The notes below the pieces were generated by a model, which saw nothing but the letters and a program-made list of their open reading frames with translations, was not told where the DNA came from and made no database searches. From Chitinophaga barathri (lineage in GTDB: Bacteria; Bacteroidota; Bacteroidia; Chitinophagales; Chitinophagaceae), in assembly GCF_003807585.1 (NCBI RefSeq), contig NZ_RMBX01000014.1:204401-268400 (forward strand): DNA of 64,000 nt. Reading direction: 5' to 3'. Below, one piece after another: positions 40,923-47,936 of the stretch. How positions within the stretch are numbered: the first letter of the stretch is position 1; every line of letters begins with the position of its first letter. Both the position numbers and the translations under genes were made by a program.

Positions 40923-41936
40923 ATGGCTTTTCTAGTAGTAATTATCATACTGGCTTTCATTTTTGATTATATCAATGGTTTCCACGATGCGGCAAACTCT
41001 ATTGCCACGATTGTGTCCACCAAGGTGCTCACGCCGTTTCAGGCGGTATTGTGGGCGGCCCTTTTCAACTTTGCAGCCTTTTTTGTTTCCAAATACATTT
41101 ACGGGGAATTTAAGGTGGGTAATACCATCGCCAAGTCCGTTTTCGAAGAAGCCATCACCCTTAAAGTGATCTTCTCCGGGCTGGTGGCCGCTATTTCCTG
41201 GAACCTCCTCACCTGGTGGTACGGTATCCCTTCCAGCTCGTCCCACACCCTGATCGGCGGGTTCATCGGCGCGGCCGTGGCAAACGCAGGCGGCTCCTTT
41301 GACGTGATCAACTACGCTAAAGTATTACCCACGGTATATTTCATCGTACTCGCTCCTTTCATAGGCATGGTGGTAGCCTTCATCATCACTGTCATCATTG
41401 TGAACATCTGTAAAAGAGCAAACCCCTACCGGGCTGAAAACTGGTTCAAACGGTTGCAGCTCGTGTCTTCCGCGGCCTTTTCACTCGGCCACGGCGGCAA
41501 CGATGCCCAGAAAGTAATGGGTATCATTGCGGCGGCCATGGTGGCTCACGGCGGTATCCCCGGCGTAAAGACCATCATGGACGTGCCGGACTGGGTGCCT
41601 TTTGCGTGTTTTACCGCCATCGGCCTCGGTACGCTCAGCGGCGGCTGGAAGATCGTAAAAACCATGGGTACCCGCATTACCAAGGTGACCCCGCTGGAAG
41701 GCGTGAGCGCCGAAACCGCGGGCGCACTCACCCTGTACCTCACGGAAACCTTCGGTATCCCTGTGAGCACCACCCACACCATCACCGGCGCCATCATCGG
41801 CGTGGGCGCTACCAAACGCCTCTCCGCGGTACGCTGGGGGGTAACGGTGAACCTGCTCTGGGCCTGGATACTCACCATTCCCATCAGTGCGCTGCTGGCT
41901 TCCGGCGTCTACTTCGTCGTAAACCTGTTCATCTAG
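40923..41936 (+). CDS. pit: Low-affinity inorganic phosphate transporter (PiT family)
   Basis: This 337-residue inner-membrane symporter has about ten hydrophobic segments and the duplicated PiT signature: NGFHDAANSIATIVSTKVL near the N-terminus and SLGHGGNDAQKVMGIIAAAM in the second half. The C-terminal block GIPVSTTHTITGAIIG is also characteristic. It takes up metal-phosphate with protons. It is co-transcribed with the DUF47 accessory gene and closed by a strong terminator. High-affinity Pst genes are not in the window. Confidence 0.95.
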   Translation: MAFLVVIIILAFIFDYINGFHDAANSIATIVSTKVLTPFQAVLWAALFNFAAFFVSKYIYGEFKVGNTIAKSVFEEAITLKVIFSGLVAAISWNLLTWWYGIPSSSSHTLIGGFIGAAVANAGGSFDVINYAKVLPTVYFIVLAPFIGMVVAFIITVIIVNICKRANPYRAENWFKRLQLVSSAAFSLGHGGNDAQKVMGIIAAAMVAHGGIPGVKTIMDVPDWVPFACFTAIGLGTLSGGWKIVKTMGTRITKVTPLEGVSAETAGALTLYLTETFGIPVSTTHTITGAIIGVGATKRLSAVRWGVTVNLLWAWILTIPISALLASGVYFVVNLFI

Positions 41937-41960
41937 CCTTTTACGGTTAAAATAATTGAA

Positions 41961-41990
41961 AAGCCGTCCCGAATGCATTCGGGACGGCTT
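41961..41990 (+). terminator. Terminator of the DUF47-PiT operon
   Basis: A perfect 30-bp palindrome (AAGCCGTCCCGAAT and its complement around GC) is followed by TTTT. It is 24 bp downstream of the stop codon. Confidence 0.92.
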
Positions 41991-42037
41991 TTTTAGTGTT
42001 AATAACAAATTGTTTATGGCAAATTGATCAGACCACC

Positions 42038-42045
42038 TATTTTTG
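42038..42045 (+). promoter_or_regulatory. -7 box of rfbA
   Basis: TATTTTTG lies 24 nt upstream of the rfbA ATG. Confidence 0.55.
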
Positions 42046-42068
42046 TGCCTCCAAATAGTTGAAAATCC

Positions 42069-42929
42069 ATGAAGGGAATTATCCTTGCAGGGGGTTCCGG
42101 CACTCGCCTTCACCCCATTACATATGCCATCAGCAAACAGATCATGCCAGTGTATGATAAGCCCATGATCTATTACCCCCTTTCCACACTGATGCTGGCC
42201 GGTATCAGGGAGATACTCATTATCAGTACTCCCCACGATCTGCCCGCTTTTCAGCGCCTTTTCGGGGATGGTGGCCAGTACGGGCTGAAACTTTCCTATG
42301 CGGAGCAGGCAGTGCCCAACGGCCTTGCCCAGGCTTTTGTGATCGGGAAGGATTTCATCGGGAAAGACAAGGTGGCCCTCGTATTGGGAGATAATATCTT
42401 TTACGGCGCGGGCCTCGGCACCCAGCTGGCAAACAATACCCAGCCTGAAGGCGGCATCGTGTATGCCTACCAGGTATCGGACCCCGAGCGGTACGGCGTG
42501 GTGGAGTTTGACCAGGATATGAAAGCCGTGAGCATAGAAGAAAAACCTGAAAAGCCCAAATCGAGCTATGCCGTGCCGGGACTCTACTTCTATGACAATG
42601 ACGTGGTGGCCATCGCCGAAGATCTCCAGCCCAGCCCGCGCGGGGAATATGAGATCACGGACGTGAACCGCGAGTACCTCAGGAGGGGCAAGCTCAAGGT
42701 ATCCATCCTGCCCCGCGGCACCGCCTGGCTGGACACCGGCACCTTCGATTCCCTGATGCAGGCCTCCCTGTTTGTACAGGTGATCGAGCAGCGGCAGGGT
42801 ATCAAGATCGCCTGTATCGAAGAGATCGCTTTCCGGAAAGGATTTGTAGACAAAACACAACTGGAACAACTGGCCAAACCCCTCGTAAAAAGCGGGTACG
42901 GCACTTACCTGATGAACCTGATTAAATAA
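42069..42929 (+). CDS. rfbA: Glucose-1-phosphate thymidylyltransferase
   Basis: RfbA makes dTDP-glucose from glucose-1-phosphate and dTTP, the first step of dTDP-rhamnose synthesis. The 286-residue protein opens with MKGIILAGGSGTRLHPITY, the nucleotidyltransferase signature, and contains DKPMIYYPLSTLMLAGI, LGDNIFYG and the EEKPEKPKS motif. Length and motifs match the RmlA family closely. rfbB, C and D are not adjacent; galE follows 11 bp later and is probably co-transcribed. Confidence 0.96.
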   Translation: MKGIILAGGSGTRLHPITYAISKQIMPVYDKPMIYYPLSTLMLAGIREILIISTPHDLPAFQRLFGDGGQYGLKLSYAEQAVPNGLAQAFVIGKDFIGKDKVALVLGDNIFYGAGLGTQLANNTQPEGGIVYAYQVSDPERYGVVEFDQDMKAVSIEEKPEKPKSSYAVPGLYFYDNDVVAIAEDLQPSPRGEYEITDVNREYLRRGKLKVSILPRGTAWLDTGTFDSLMQASLFVQVIEQRQGIKIACIEEIAFRKGFVDKTQLEQLAKPLVKSGYGTYLMNLIK

Positions 42930-42940
42930 CGATATATAAT

Positions 42941-43972
42941 ATGCAAAAAGTCCTCGTTACCGGAGGTTGCGGATTCATCGGCTCGCATACCATCGTAGAC
43001 CTTATCAACAACGGATTTGACGTAGTGTCTGTAGACAGCAACATCCGCAGCTCCACCCAGCTGCTCGAAGGGGTGGAAAAGATCACCGGCAAAAAGATCC
43101 GGAATTACAAGGTGGACCTGTGTAACCTGGAAGACACCAATGCGGTGTTCCACGAAAACCGGGACATCGTGGGTGTTATTCATTTTGCGGCCCTCAAAAG
43201 CGTGGGCGAATCTGTGAACGATCCCCTGTTCTATTTTCAGAACAACCTTACCTCGCTGGTGAATGTGCTCAAATGCATCAAGGAATTTAACATCCCGAAC
43301 TTCGTATTTTCTTCTTCCTGCTCCGTATATGGCAATGCTACAGAACTCCCGGTAGTGGAGGAAACGCCGCTCGGCGAAGCGCAATCCCCTTATGCCCGCA
43401 CCAAACAGATTGGCGAGCAGATCATCGAGGATTACAGCCGGGTAAACGCTACGCAGAGCATCCTGCTCCGTTACTTTAACCCGGTGGGTGCACACCCTTC
43501 CGCACTGATCGGTGAGCTGCCGCTGGGCAAGCCGGACAACCTGGTGCCGGTGATCACGCAGACCGCCATAGGCAAACTGCCGAAAGTGACCGTGTTCGGC
43601 ACCCACTACCCTACCCGCGACGGCTCCTGCATCCGCGATTATATCCATGTGATGGACATTGCAAACGCCCATACCAAGGCGCTGCAGTACCTGATCGAAA
43701 AACGCAATGCCAAAAACCTGGAAGTGTTCAACCTTGGCACCGGTACCGGCGTTACAGTGCTGGAAGCCATCCACGCTTTCGAGAAAGTATCCGGCCTGAA
43801 GCTGAATTACGAGCTGGGAGCGGAGCGCCCCGGCGATGTGATAGCCATTTATGCAAACAATACCAAAGCCCGCACGGAGCTGGGCTGGGATCCGAAATCG
43901 GGCATCGAGGAGATGATGCGCACGGCCTGGCAGTGGGAAGTGGCTTTGAGGGACAGGGTTTTGAACAATTAA
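42941..43972 (+). CDS. galE: UDP-glucose 4-epimerase
   Basis: GalE interconverts UDP-glucose and UDP-galactose. The 343-residue short-chain dehydrogenase-type protein has the NAD motif TGGCGFIGSHT, the catalytic Ser in FSSSCSVYG (near 125) and Tyr151/Lys155 in YARTK, with the typical RYFNPVGAH stretch. It forms a nucleotide-sugar pair with rfbA upstream and likely supplies galactose units for envelope polysaccharide. Confidence 0.95.
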   Translation: MQKVLVTGGCGFIGSHTIVDLINNGFDVVSVDSNIRSSTQLLEGVEKITGKKIRNYKVDLCNLEDTNAVFHENRDIVGVIHFAALKSVGESVNDPLFYFQNNLTSLVNVLKCIKEFNIPNFVFSSSCSVYGNATELPVVEETPLGEAQSPYARTKQIGEQIIEDYSRVNATQSILLRYFNPVGAHPSALIGELPLGKPDNLVPVITQTAIGKLPKVTVFGTHYPTRDGSCIRDYIHVMDIANAHTKALQYLIEKRNAKNLEVFNLGTGTGVTVLEAIHAFEKVSGLKLNYELGAERPGDVIAIYANNTKARTELGWDPKSGIEEMMRTAWQWEVALRDRVLNN

Positions 43973-43986
43973 AATTTTTATTTTAC

Positions 43987-43994
43987 TAGCTTTG
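43987..43994 (+). promoter_or_regulatory. -7 box of the transketolase C-subunit gene
   Basis: TAGCTTTG lies 22 nt upstream of the ATG at 44017, so this gene can be transcribed apart from galE. Confidence 0.5.
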
Positions 43995-44016
43995 CGGCTT
44001 ATAAATTATCGGCATT

Positions 44017-44979
44017 ATGGTAAAAGATATACAAGTACTGAATGAAAAGGAAACCCGCGGCGGATTCGGCGAGGGCATCCTTGAAGCAGGCAAAAGGAAT
44101 CCCAATGTGATCGCACTTACCGCGGACCTGCTGGGCTCCATGAAACTCCAGGCGTTCATCAAGGAATTCCCGGACCGCTTTGTACAATGCGGCATCGCCG
44201 AAGCCAATATGATCGGCGTGGCGGCAGGTATGACCATTGGCGGCAAAATTCCGTATACCACCACTTTTGCTAACTTCTCCACCGGCCGCGTATACGACCA
44301 GATCCGCCAGAGCGTTGCCTATTCAGGCAAAAACGTGAAGATCTGCGCATCCCACGCGGGCCTTACCCTCGGGGAAGACGGCGCCACCCACCAGATACTG
44401 GAAGACATCGGCATGATGAAAATGCTGCCCGGTATGACGGTGATCGTGCCCTGCGACTTTAACCAGACAAAAGCTGCCACCATAGCCGTTGCAGACTATG
44501 AAGGCCCCGTATATCTCCGTTTTGGCCGCCCGAAATGGCCGAATTTCACCGCCGAAGACCAGAAATTTGAGATCGGCAAGGCCCAGGTGCTGAACGAAGG
44601 CACAGACATCACCCTGTTCGCCTGCGGCCACCTGGTATGGAAATGCGTGGAAGCAGGCCGCATCCTCGAAGAAAAAGGCTATAGCGTGGAACTGATCAAT
44701 ATCCACACGATCAAGCCGCTGGACGAGGAAGCGGTGATCAGATCCATCACCAAGACCCGCTGCGCGGTGACCGCCGAAGAACATAACGTGCTCGGCGGCC
44801 TGGGAGACAGCATTGCACAGGTAGCGGCCCGCCACCTGCCCATCCCCATCGAATACATCGGTACCAAAGATACCTTCGGCGAAAGCGGCAAACCTACGGA
44901 CCTGCTGAAAAAATACGGCCTGGATACCCCCCAGATCGTGGAAGCGGCCGAAAAAGCCATCGCCCGTAAAAAAGGTTAA
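44017..44979 (+). CDS. Transketolase, C-terminal subunit
   Basis: This 320-residue protein matches the second half of transketolase: the pyrimidine-binding domain (FVQCGIAEANMIGVAAGMT, with the cofactor-activating Glu) and the transketolase C-terminal domain (VELINIHTIKPLDEEAV). Bacteroidota and archaea often encode transketolase as two chains. The N-terminal TPP-binding half is not in the window, so it must be encoded elsewhere. DXS-like or acetoin dehydrogenase E1-beta roles are less likely. It has its own promoter and terminator. Confidence 0.88.
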   Translation: MVKDIQVLNEKETRGGFGEGILEAGKRNPNVIALTADLLGSMKLQAFIKEFPDRFVQCGIAEANMIGVAAGMTIGGKIPYTTTFANFSTGRVYDQIRQSVAYSGKNVKICASHAGLTLGEDGATHQILEDIGMMKMLPGMTVIVPCDFNQTKAATIAVADYEGPVYLRFGRPKWPNFTAEDQKFEIGKAQVLNEGTDITLFACGHLVWKCVEAGRILEEKGYSVELINIHTIKPLDEEAVIRSITKTRCAVTAEEHNVLGGLGDSIAQVAARHLPIPIEYIGTKDTFGESGKPTDLLKKYGLDTPQIVEAAEKAIARKKG

Positions 44980-45008
44980 TATTTCTGAAGGCATTAAACC
45001 TTACGTGT

Positions 45009-45035
45009 AAAAAACCATCCTAGTGATGGTTTTTT
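45009..45035 (+). terminator. Terminator of the transketolase C-subunit gene
   Basis: AAAAAACCATC / GATGGTTTTTT with a 5-nt loop lies 29 bp downstream of the stop codon. Confidence 0.85.
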
Positions 45036-45123
45036 CCGTTTATAAAGCTGATTCCATGGATAATGGTATATTTATAGTCTACACATCCATCCATGGATAC
45101 ATCAACACACTGTTTAACCGCCT

Positions 45124-45675
45124 ATGGCAGTAACGCAAGAAGATAAAGAACTACTGGCGCTTTTCAGGGAACCGGATACAAAGGAAAAGGGATTTACGCT
45201 CATCGTGCGGAAATACCAGGAGAGGTTGTACTGGCACATCAGGCGCCTGGTGATAGATCATGATGACGCCAACGACGTTTTGCAGAACGTATTCATCAAA
45301 GTATGGAAGAACCTGGAGAACTTCCGGGAGGATGCCCGTCTGTACACATGGCTGTATAAGATCGCCACAAACGAAAGTCTCACATTCCTGGAGCAGCTGA
45401 AGCGCAAGTCCGCCATTTCCCTTTCGGACGTGGAGACGGGCCTGGCGAATAAACTGCAGTCGGACCCGCATTACGATGTGGGAAAAATAGAATGGAAATT
45501 ACAGAACGCCATCCTTGCACTGCCCGAAAAACAGCGGGCGGTATTTAATCTCCGTTATTACGATGAAATGCCATATGAAGAAATGAGCCGGGTGCTGGAG
45601 ACTTCGGAGGGCGCGCTCAAGGCTTCCTATCATCATGCGGTGAAAAAGGTGGAAGAATTCCTTAAAAATAATTGA
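45124..45675 (+). CDS. ECF-type RNA polymerase sigma factor
   Basis: This 183-residue sigma-70-family protein has region 2 (LIVRKYQERLYWHIRRLV, DDANDVLQNVFIKVWKNL) and region 4 with a helix-turn-helix (LPEKQRAVFNLRYYDEMPYE, ASYHHAVKKVEEFL). There is no region 1 or 3, as in the ECF group. It is followed by a single-pass membrane protein and a Spy-like periplasmic protein in one operon, so it probably responds to envelope stress. Confidence 0.93.
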   Translation: MAVTQEDKELLALFREPDTKEKGFTLIVRKYQERLYWHIRRLVIDHDDANDVLQNVFIKVWKNLENFREDARLYTWLYKIATNESLTFLEQLKRKSAISLSDVETGLANKLQSDPHYDVGKIEWKLQNAILALPEKQRAVFNLRYYDEMPYEEMSRVLETSEGALKASYHHAVKKVEEFLKNN

Positions 45676-45713
45676 TTATTAAACCCTCAGGGATAATAAA
45701 CGTCTTAATAGAT

Positions 45714-46337
45714 ATGTCACCCAAAGGAAAAGATATCGTGGAAGAACTGGGGCAGGTAGCTCCGGAAATGGGGCCCCTGGGCCACCCGCCGGATTTTGAC
45801 CTGCCATACGGGTACTTTGGCCGGTTCCCCGGGCAACTGATGACGCATATCCGGCAAATAGAGAACACTGAGGAGGTGGAATCCGAACTGGCGACCTTGT
45901 CTCCCACCCTCGCCGGGCTGCCCCGCAAAACGCCTTATAATGCGCCCCCGGGTTACTTCAGCGAGCTGGACCGGAAGATGGTGCAGAACAAGGATGCGGA
46001 GCCTACCGCCAAGATCCTGCCGCTGAATAAACGGATCAGACTGTTCAAACGCTGCCTCGTGGCCGCCTCCATTGCAGGCATCATCAGCGTGGGCGCGGTA
46101 TTCCTCGCAAGAGAATACTCCGGCAACGCGCTGGACAGGCAGCTGGCGCAGATCAGCGACCAGGAGATCGTGGATTATCTTCAATACAATACAGACGAAT
46201 TTGACAATGAGAATATCTTTACCAATGTTTCCCTGGACGAAGACATGCCTTCCGTATTGCCCGACGAGCTCACCAACGAGGAGATAGACAAGATGCTGGA
46301 GGAAAATCTTTTACAGGAAATACCCTTTAATCAATGA
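45714..46337 (+). CDS. Single-pass membrane protein, probable anti-sigma factor
   Basis: This 207-residue protein is counted from ATG 45714; an in-frame TTG at 45672 overlaps the sigma gene. The N-terminal ~115 residues are cytoplasmic, proline-rich, with two PPGYF/PYGYF motifs. One membrane helix (about 122-143, CLVAASIAGIISVGAVFLA) and an acidic periplasmic tail follow. Position after an ECF sigma gene and this topology suggest an anti-sigma factor, but no zinc-binding or RseA-type domain can be seen. Its stop overlaps the next start by 4 bp. Confidence 0.65.
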   Translation: MSPKGKDIVEELGQVAPEMGPLGHPPDFDLPYGYFGRFPGQLMTHIRQIENTEEVESELATLSPTLAGLPRKTPYNAPPGYFSELDRKMVQNKDAEPTAKILPLNKRIRLFKRCLVAASIAGIISVGAVFLAREYSGNALDRQLAQISDQEIVDYLQYNTDEFDNENIFTNVSLDEDMPSVLPDELTNEEIDKMLEENLLQEIPFNQ

Positions 46338-46834
46338 TCAGAATGAAGCGATGCAAGCTGATATGGATGGTGCTGGCATTTTTGAGCATGGCCGGACTGC
46401 CCGCAGGCGATCTGCTGGCACAGGACGCCCAGCAGGAAGATGCCGCCGCCAAGCAGGATAAGATCAAATCCCTGGAGATACTTTATATCTCCAAAGAACT
46501 GGACCTGACGCCGGAAGAAGCCCAGAAATTCTGGCCGGTGTACAACAAATACTCCAAAGAAGTCAATCAGCTGATCACCGAACGCCGTAAAAAAGCCAAG
46601 GAACTGAAAAACGTGCCCCGTACGGACGCCGTAGCCGAAGAAGCCATGGACAAAGAACTGGGCTACGAAAGAAAAATGCTCGACATCCGTACCCGGTACA
46701 AACAGGAATTCATGAAAGTGCTGCCCGCCCGCAAAGTGAGCAACCTTTACCGCGCAGAAAGGGAATTCAGGGGGATGATGATCAGGCAGCTGAAAGAAAG
46801 AAAAGACAACCGCATGATGCGGCGTCATAAATAA
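46334..46834 (+). CDS. Periplasmic Spy/CpxP-like protein
   Basis: This 166-residue exported protein has a signal peptide (to LLAQ) and a helical, highly charged body with the LDLTPEEAQKFWPVYNKY motif and VLPARKVSNLYRAEREF, the pattern of Spy/CpxP-like chaperones and 'sensor of ECF-sigma' proteins in Bacteroidota. It starts within the ATGA overlap at 46334 (a second ATG is at 46343). With the sigma factor and membrane protein it forms an envelope-stress unit; it may be the feedback sensor, which is inference. Confidence 0.82.
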   Translation: MIRMKRCKLIWMVLAFLSMAGLPAGDLLAQDAQQEDAAAKQDKIKSLEILYISKELDLTPEEAQKFWPVYNKYSKEVNQLITERRKKAKELKNVPRTDAVAEEAMDKELGYERKMLDIRTRYKQEFMKVLPARKVSNLYRAEREFRGMMIRQLKERKDNRMMRRHK

Positions 46835-46870
46835 TTTATATCATCAATAATATAAGTAGGAAAAAATGAC

Positions 46871-46892
46871 AGCCGGCCCTTCTGAGCCGGCT
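46871..46892 (+). terminator. Terminator of the sigma operon
   Basis: AGCCGGC / GCCGGCT with an 8-nt loop is followed by TTTTCTT, 36 bp downstream of the Spy-like gene. Confidence 0.75.
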
Positions 46893-46912
46893 TTTCTTAT
46901 ATTATTTTACCC

Positions 46913-46967
46913 TATAGCCAATCTATACGGTACGTATAGGATACGTATACGAGAGGTATAGGAGAAC
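46913..46967. repeat. Five-unit 11-bp tandem array (TATA[C/G]-type)
   Basis: Five consecutive 11-bp units begin with TATAG or TATAC in strict alternation: TATAGCCAATC, TATACGGTACG, TATAGGATACG, TATACGAGAGG, TATAGGAGAAC. They fill the space between two convergent genes, after the terminator at 46871. There is no reading frame. The sequence differs from the array at 21192, but the period is the same. Confidence 0.8.
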
Positions 46968-47004
46968 GCCTGTTGAAGACTGTTAAAATAATACCGGTAT
47001 TGAC

Positions 47005-47751
47005 CTAGAATTTCGTGGTCGGCAGTTTGGTATCGTGGTAAAACAGGAAGGTCCAGCCCTCCGCTTTGCCCCGCTCCATATACTGCTGGCGCAGCTCCAT
47101 CGTCTTTTTACCGTCGTAATCGTATTTCGCGATAAAACGGCTCCGCATCATAGAGATCTGCGGCGCTTCGTCCCCCCCGAAAAATACCTTATCCTCCCCG
47201 TCGTCTATCAGGAACACCTGGTGATAAGGGCAGTGCCCGCCGCTATGCTCGTAGTGAATGTATCCGTCTATCGTGCCGTTGCCTTCGGTGAGCACCACGT
47301 TGTCCCGTTTGGGCAGCAGGTTCACTTCTTCCGCCAGGTAAGACTTCCCGTCGTTTTCGATGGCATAGTCCAGTTCTTTGCGGCTCACGTAATAAGTGGC
47401 GTGGGGAAAACTCAGCGAACGTTCGCCGGTCATGATATCTTCCATGCTCACCCCGCCCGCATGGTCTTTGTGCAGGTGGCTCATGAGCACTTTGGTTACT
47501 TCCATGGGGTTGATCCCGTTGTCTATCAGATTTTGGTGCAGCTGCAGGATGCCATCCGCGTTGCGGAAGCCCAGGCCCGTGTCCAGCAGCAGGATGTCCC
47601 TGTCCGTGATCACGAGAAAAGGCTGTATTTCCACCAGCAATGAGCCTGAGCCGCGTTCCTTCATGGAATCCTTGCGTTCGTCATACGGGATGAATTTTTT
47701 GGTTCCGTCTACTGTAAAACTTCCTTCCGAAAGCGGTATGATTCGTGCCAT
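47005..47751 (-). CDS. MBL-fold metallohydrolase
   Basis: This 248-residue cytoplasmic metallo-beta-lactamase-fold protein has the zinc motif SHLHKDHAGG (His92, His94, Asp96, His97), GGHCPYHQVF and GGDEAPQ. The N-terminal half has LLLDTGLGFRNADG before the motif, as in lactonase-like and other small-ester hydrolases. The substrate cannot be named. It is monocistronic. The 185-bp space beyond its start holds a large palindromic repeat. Confidence 0.88.
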   Translation of the reverse strand: MARIIPLSEGSFTVDGTKKFIPYDERKDSMKERGSGSLLVEIQPFLVITDRDILLLDTGLGFRNADGILQLHQNLIDNGINPMEVTKVLMSHLHKDHAGGVSMEDIMTGERSLSFPHATYYVSRKELDYAIENDGKSYLAEEVNLLPKRDNVVLTEGNGTIDGYIHYEHSGGHCPYHQVFLIDDGEDKVFFGGDEAPQISMMRSRFIAKYDYDGKKTMELRQQYMERGKAEGWTFLFYHDTKLPTTKF

Positions 47752-47796
47752 TGTACAAAAATAAGCAAAATGAGTATGCGCTTACTTAGATACACT

Positions 47797-47932
47797 CGTC
47801 ATTGCGAGAAGCAGCAGAGCCAAAGCGGGGAGGGCGACGAAGCAATCTCCGCCACTGAATTGATGTACCCCAATATTCGGAGATTGCTTCGTCGCCCTCT
47901 CCACAGGCCTCGCGCTGCTTCTCGCAATGACG
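47797..47932. repeat. 136-bp palindromic repeat element
   Basis: Outer arms 47797-47815 and 47914-47932 are exact inverted copies (19 of 19, core CATTGCGAGAAGCAGC). Inner arms 47830-47851 and 47878-47899 are exact inverted copies (22 of 22, core GACGAAGCAATCTCC). Unpaired bulges lie between them and a 26-nt loop is at the centre. The CATTGCGAG and GAAGCAATCTC words resemble dispersed REP/MITE-like repeats known from many Bacteroidota genomes. It lies 4 bp from the mrdA stop codon and may act as its 3' end. No coding capacity. Confidence 0.85.
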
Positions 47933-47936
47933 AACG

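Noticed and set aside
46913..46967. Run of -10/TATA promoter boxes
   Set aside because: TATA-like words here do not match TAnnTTTG and lie between convergent gene ends.
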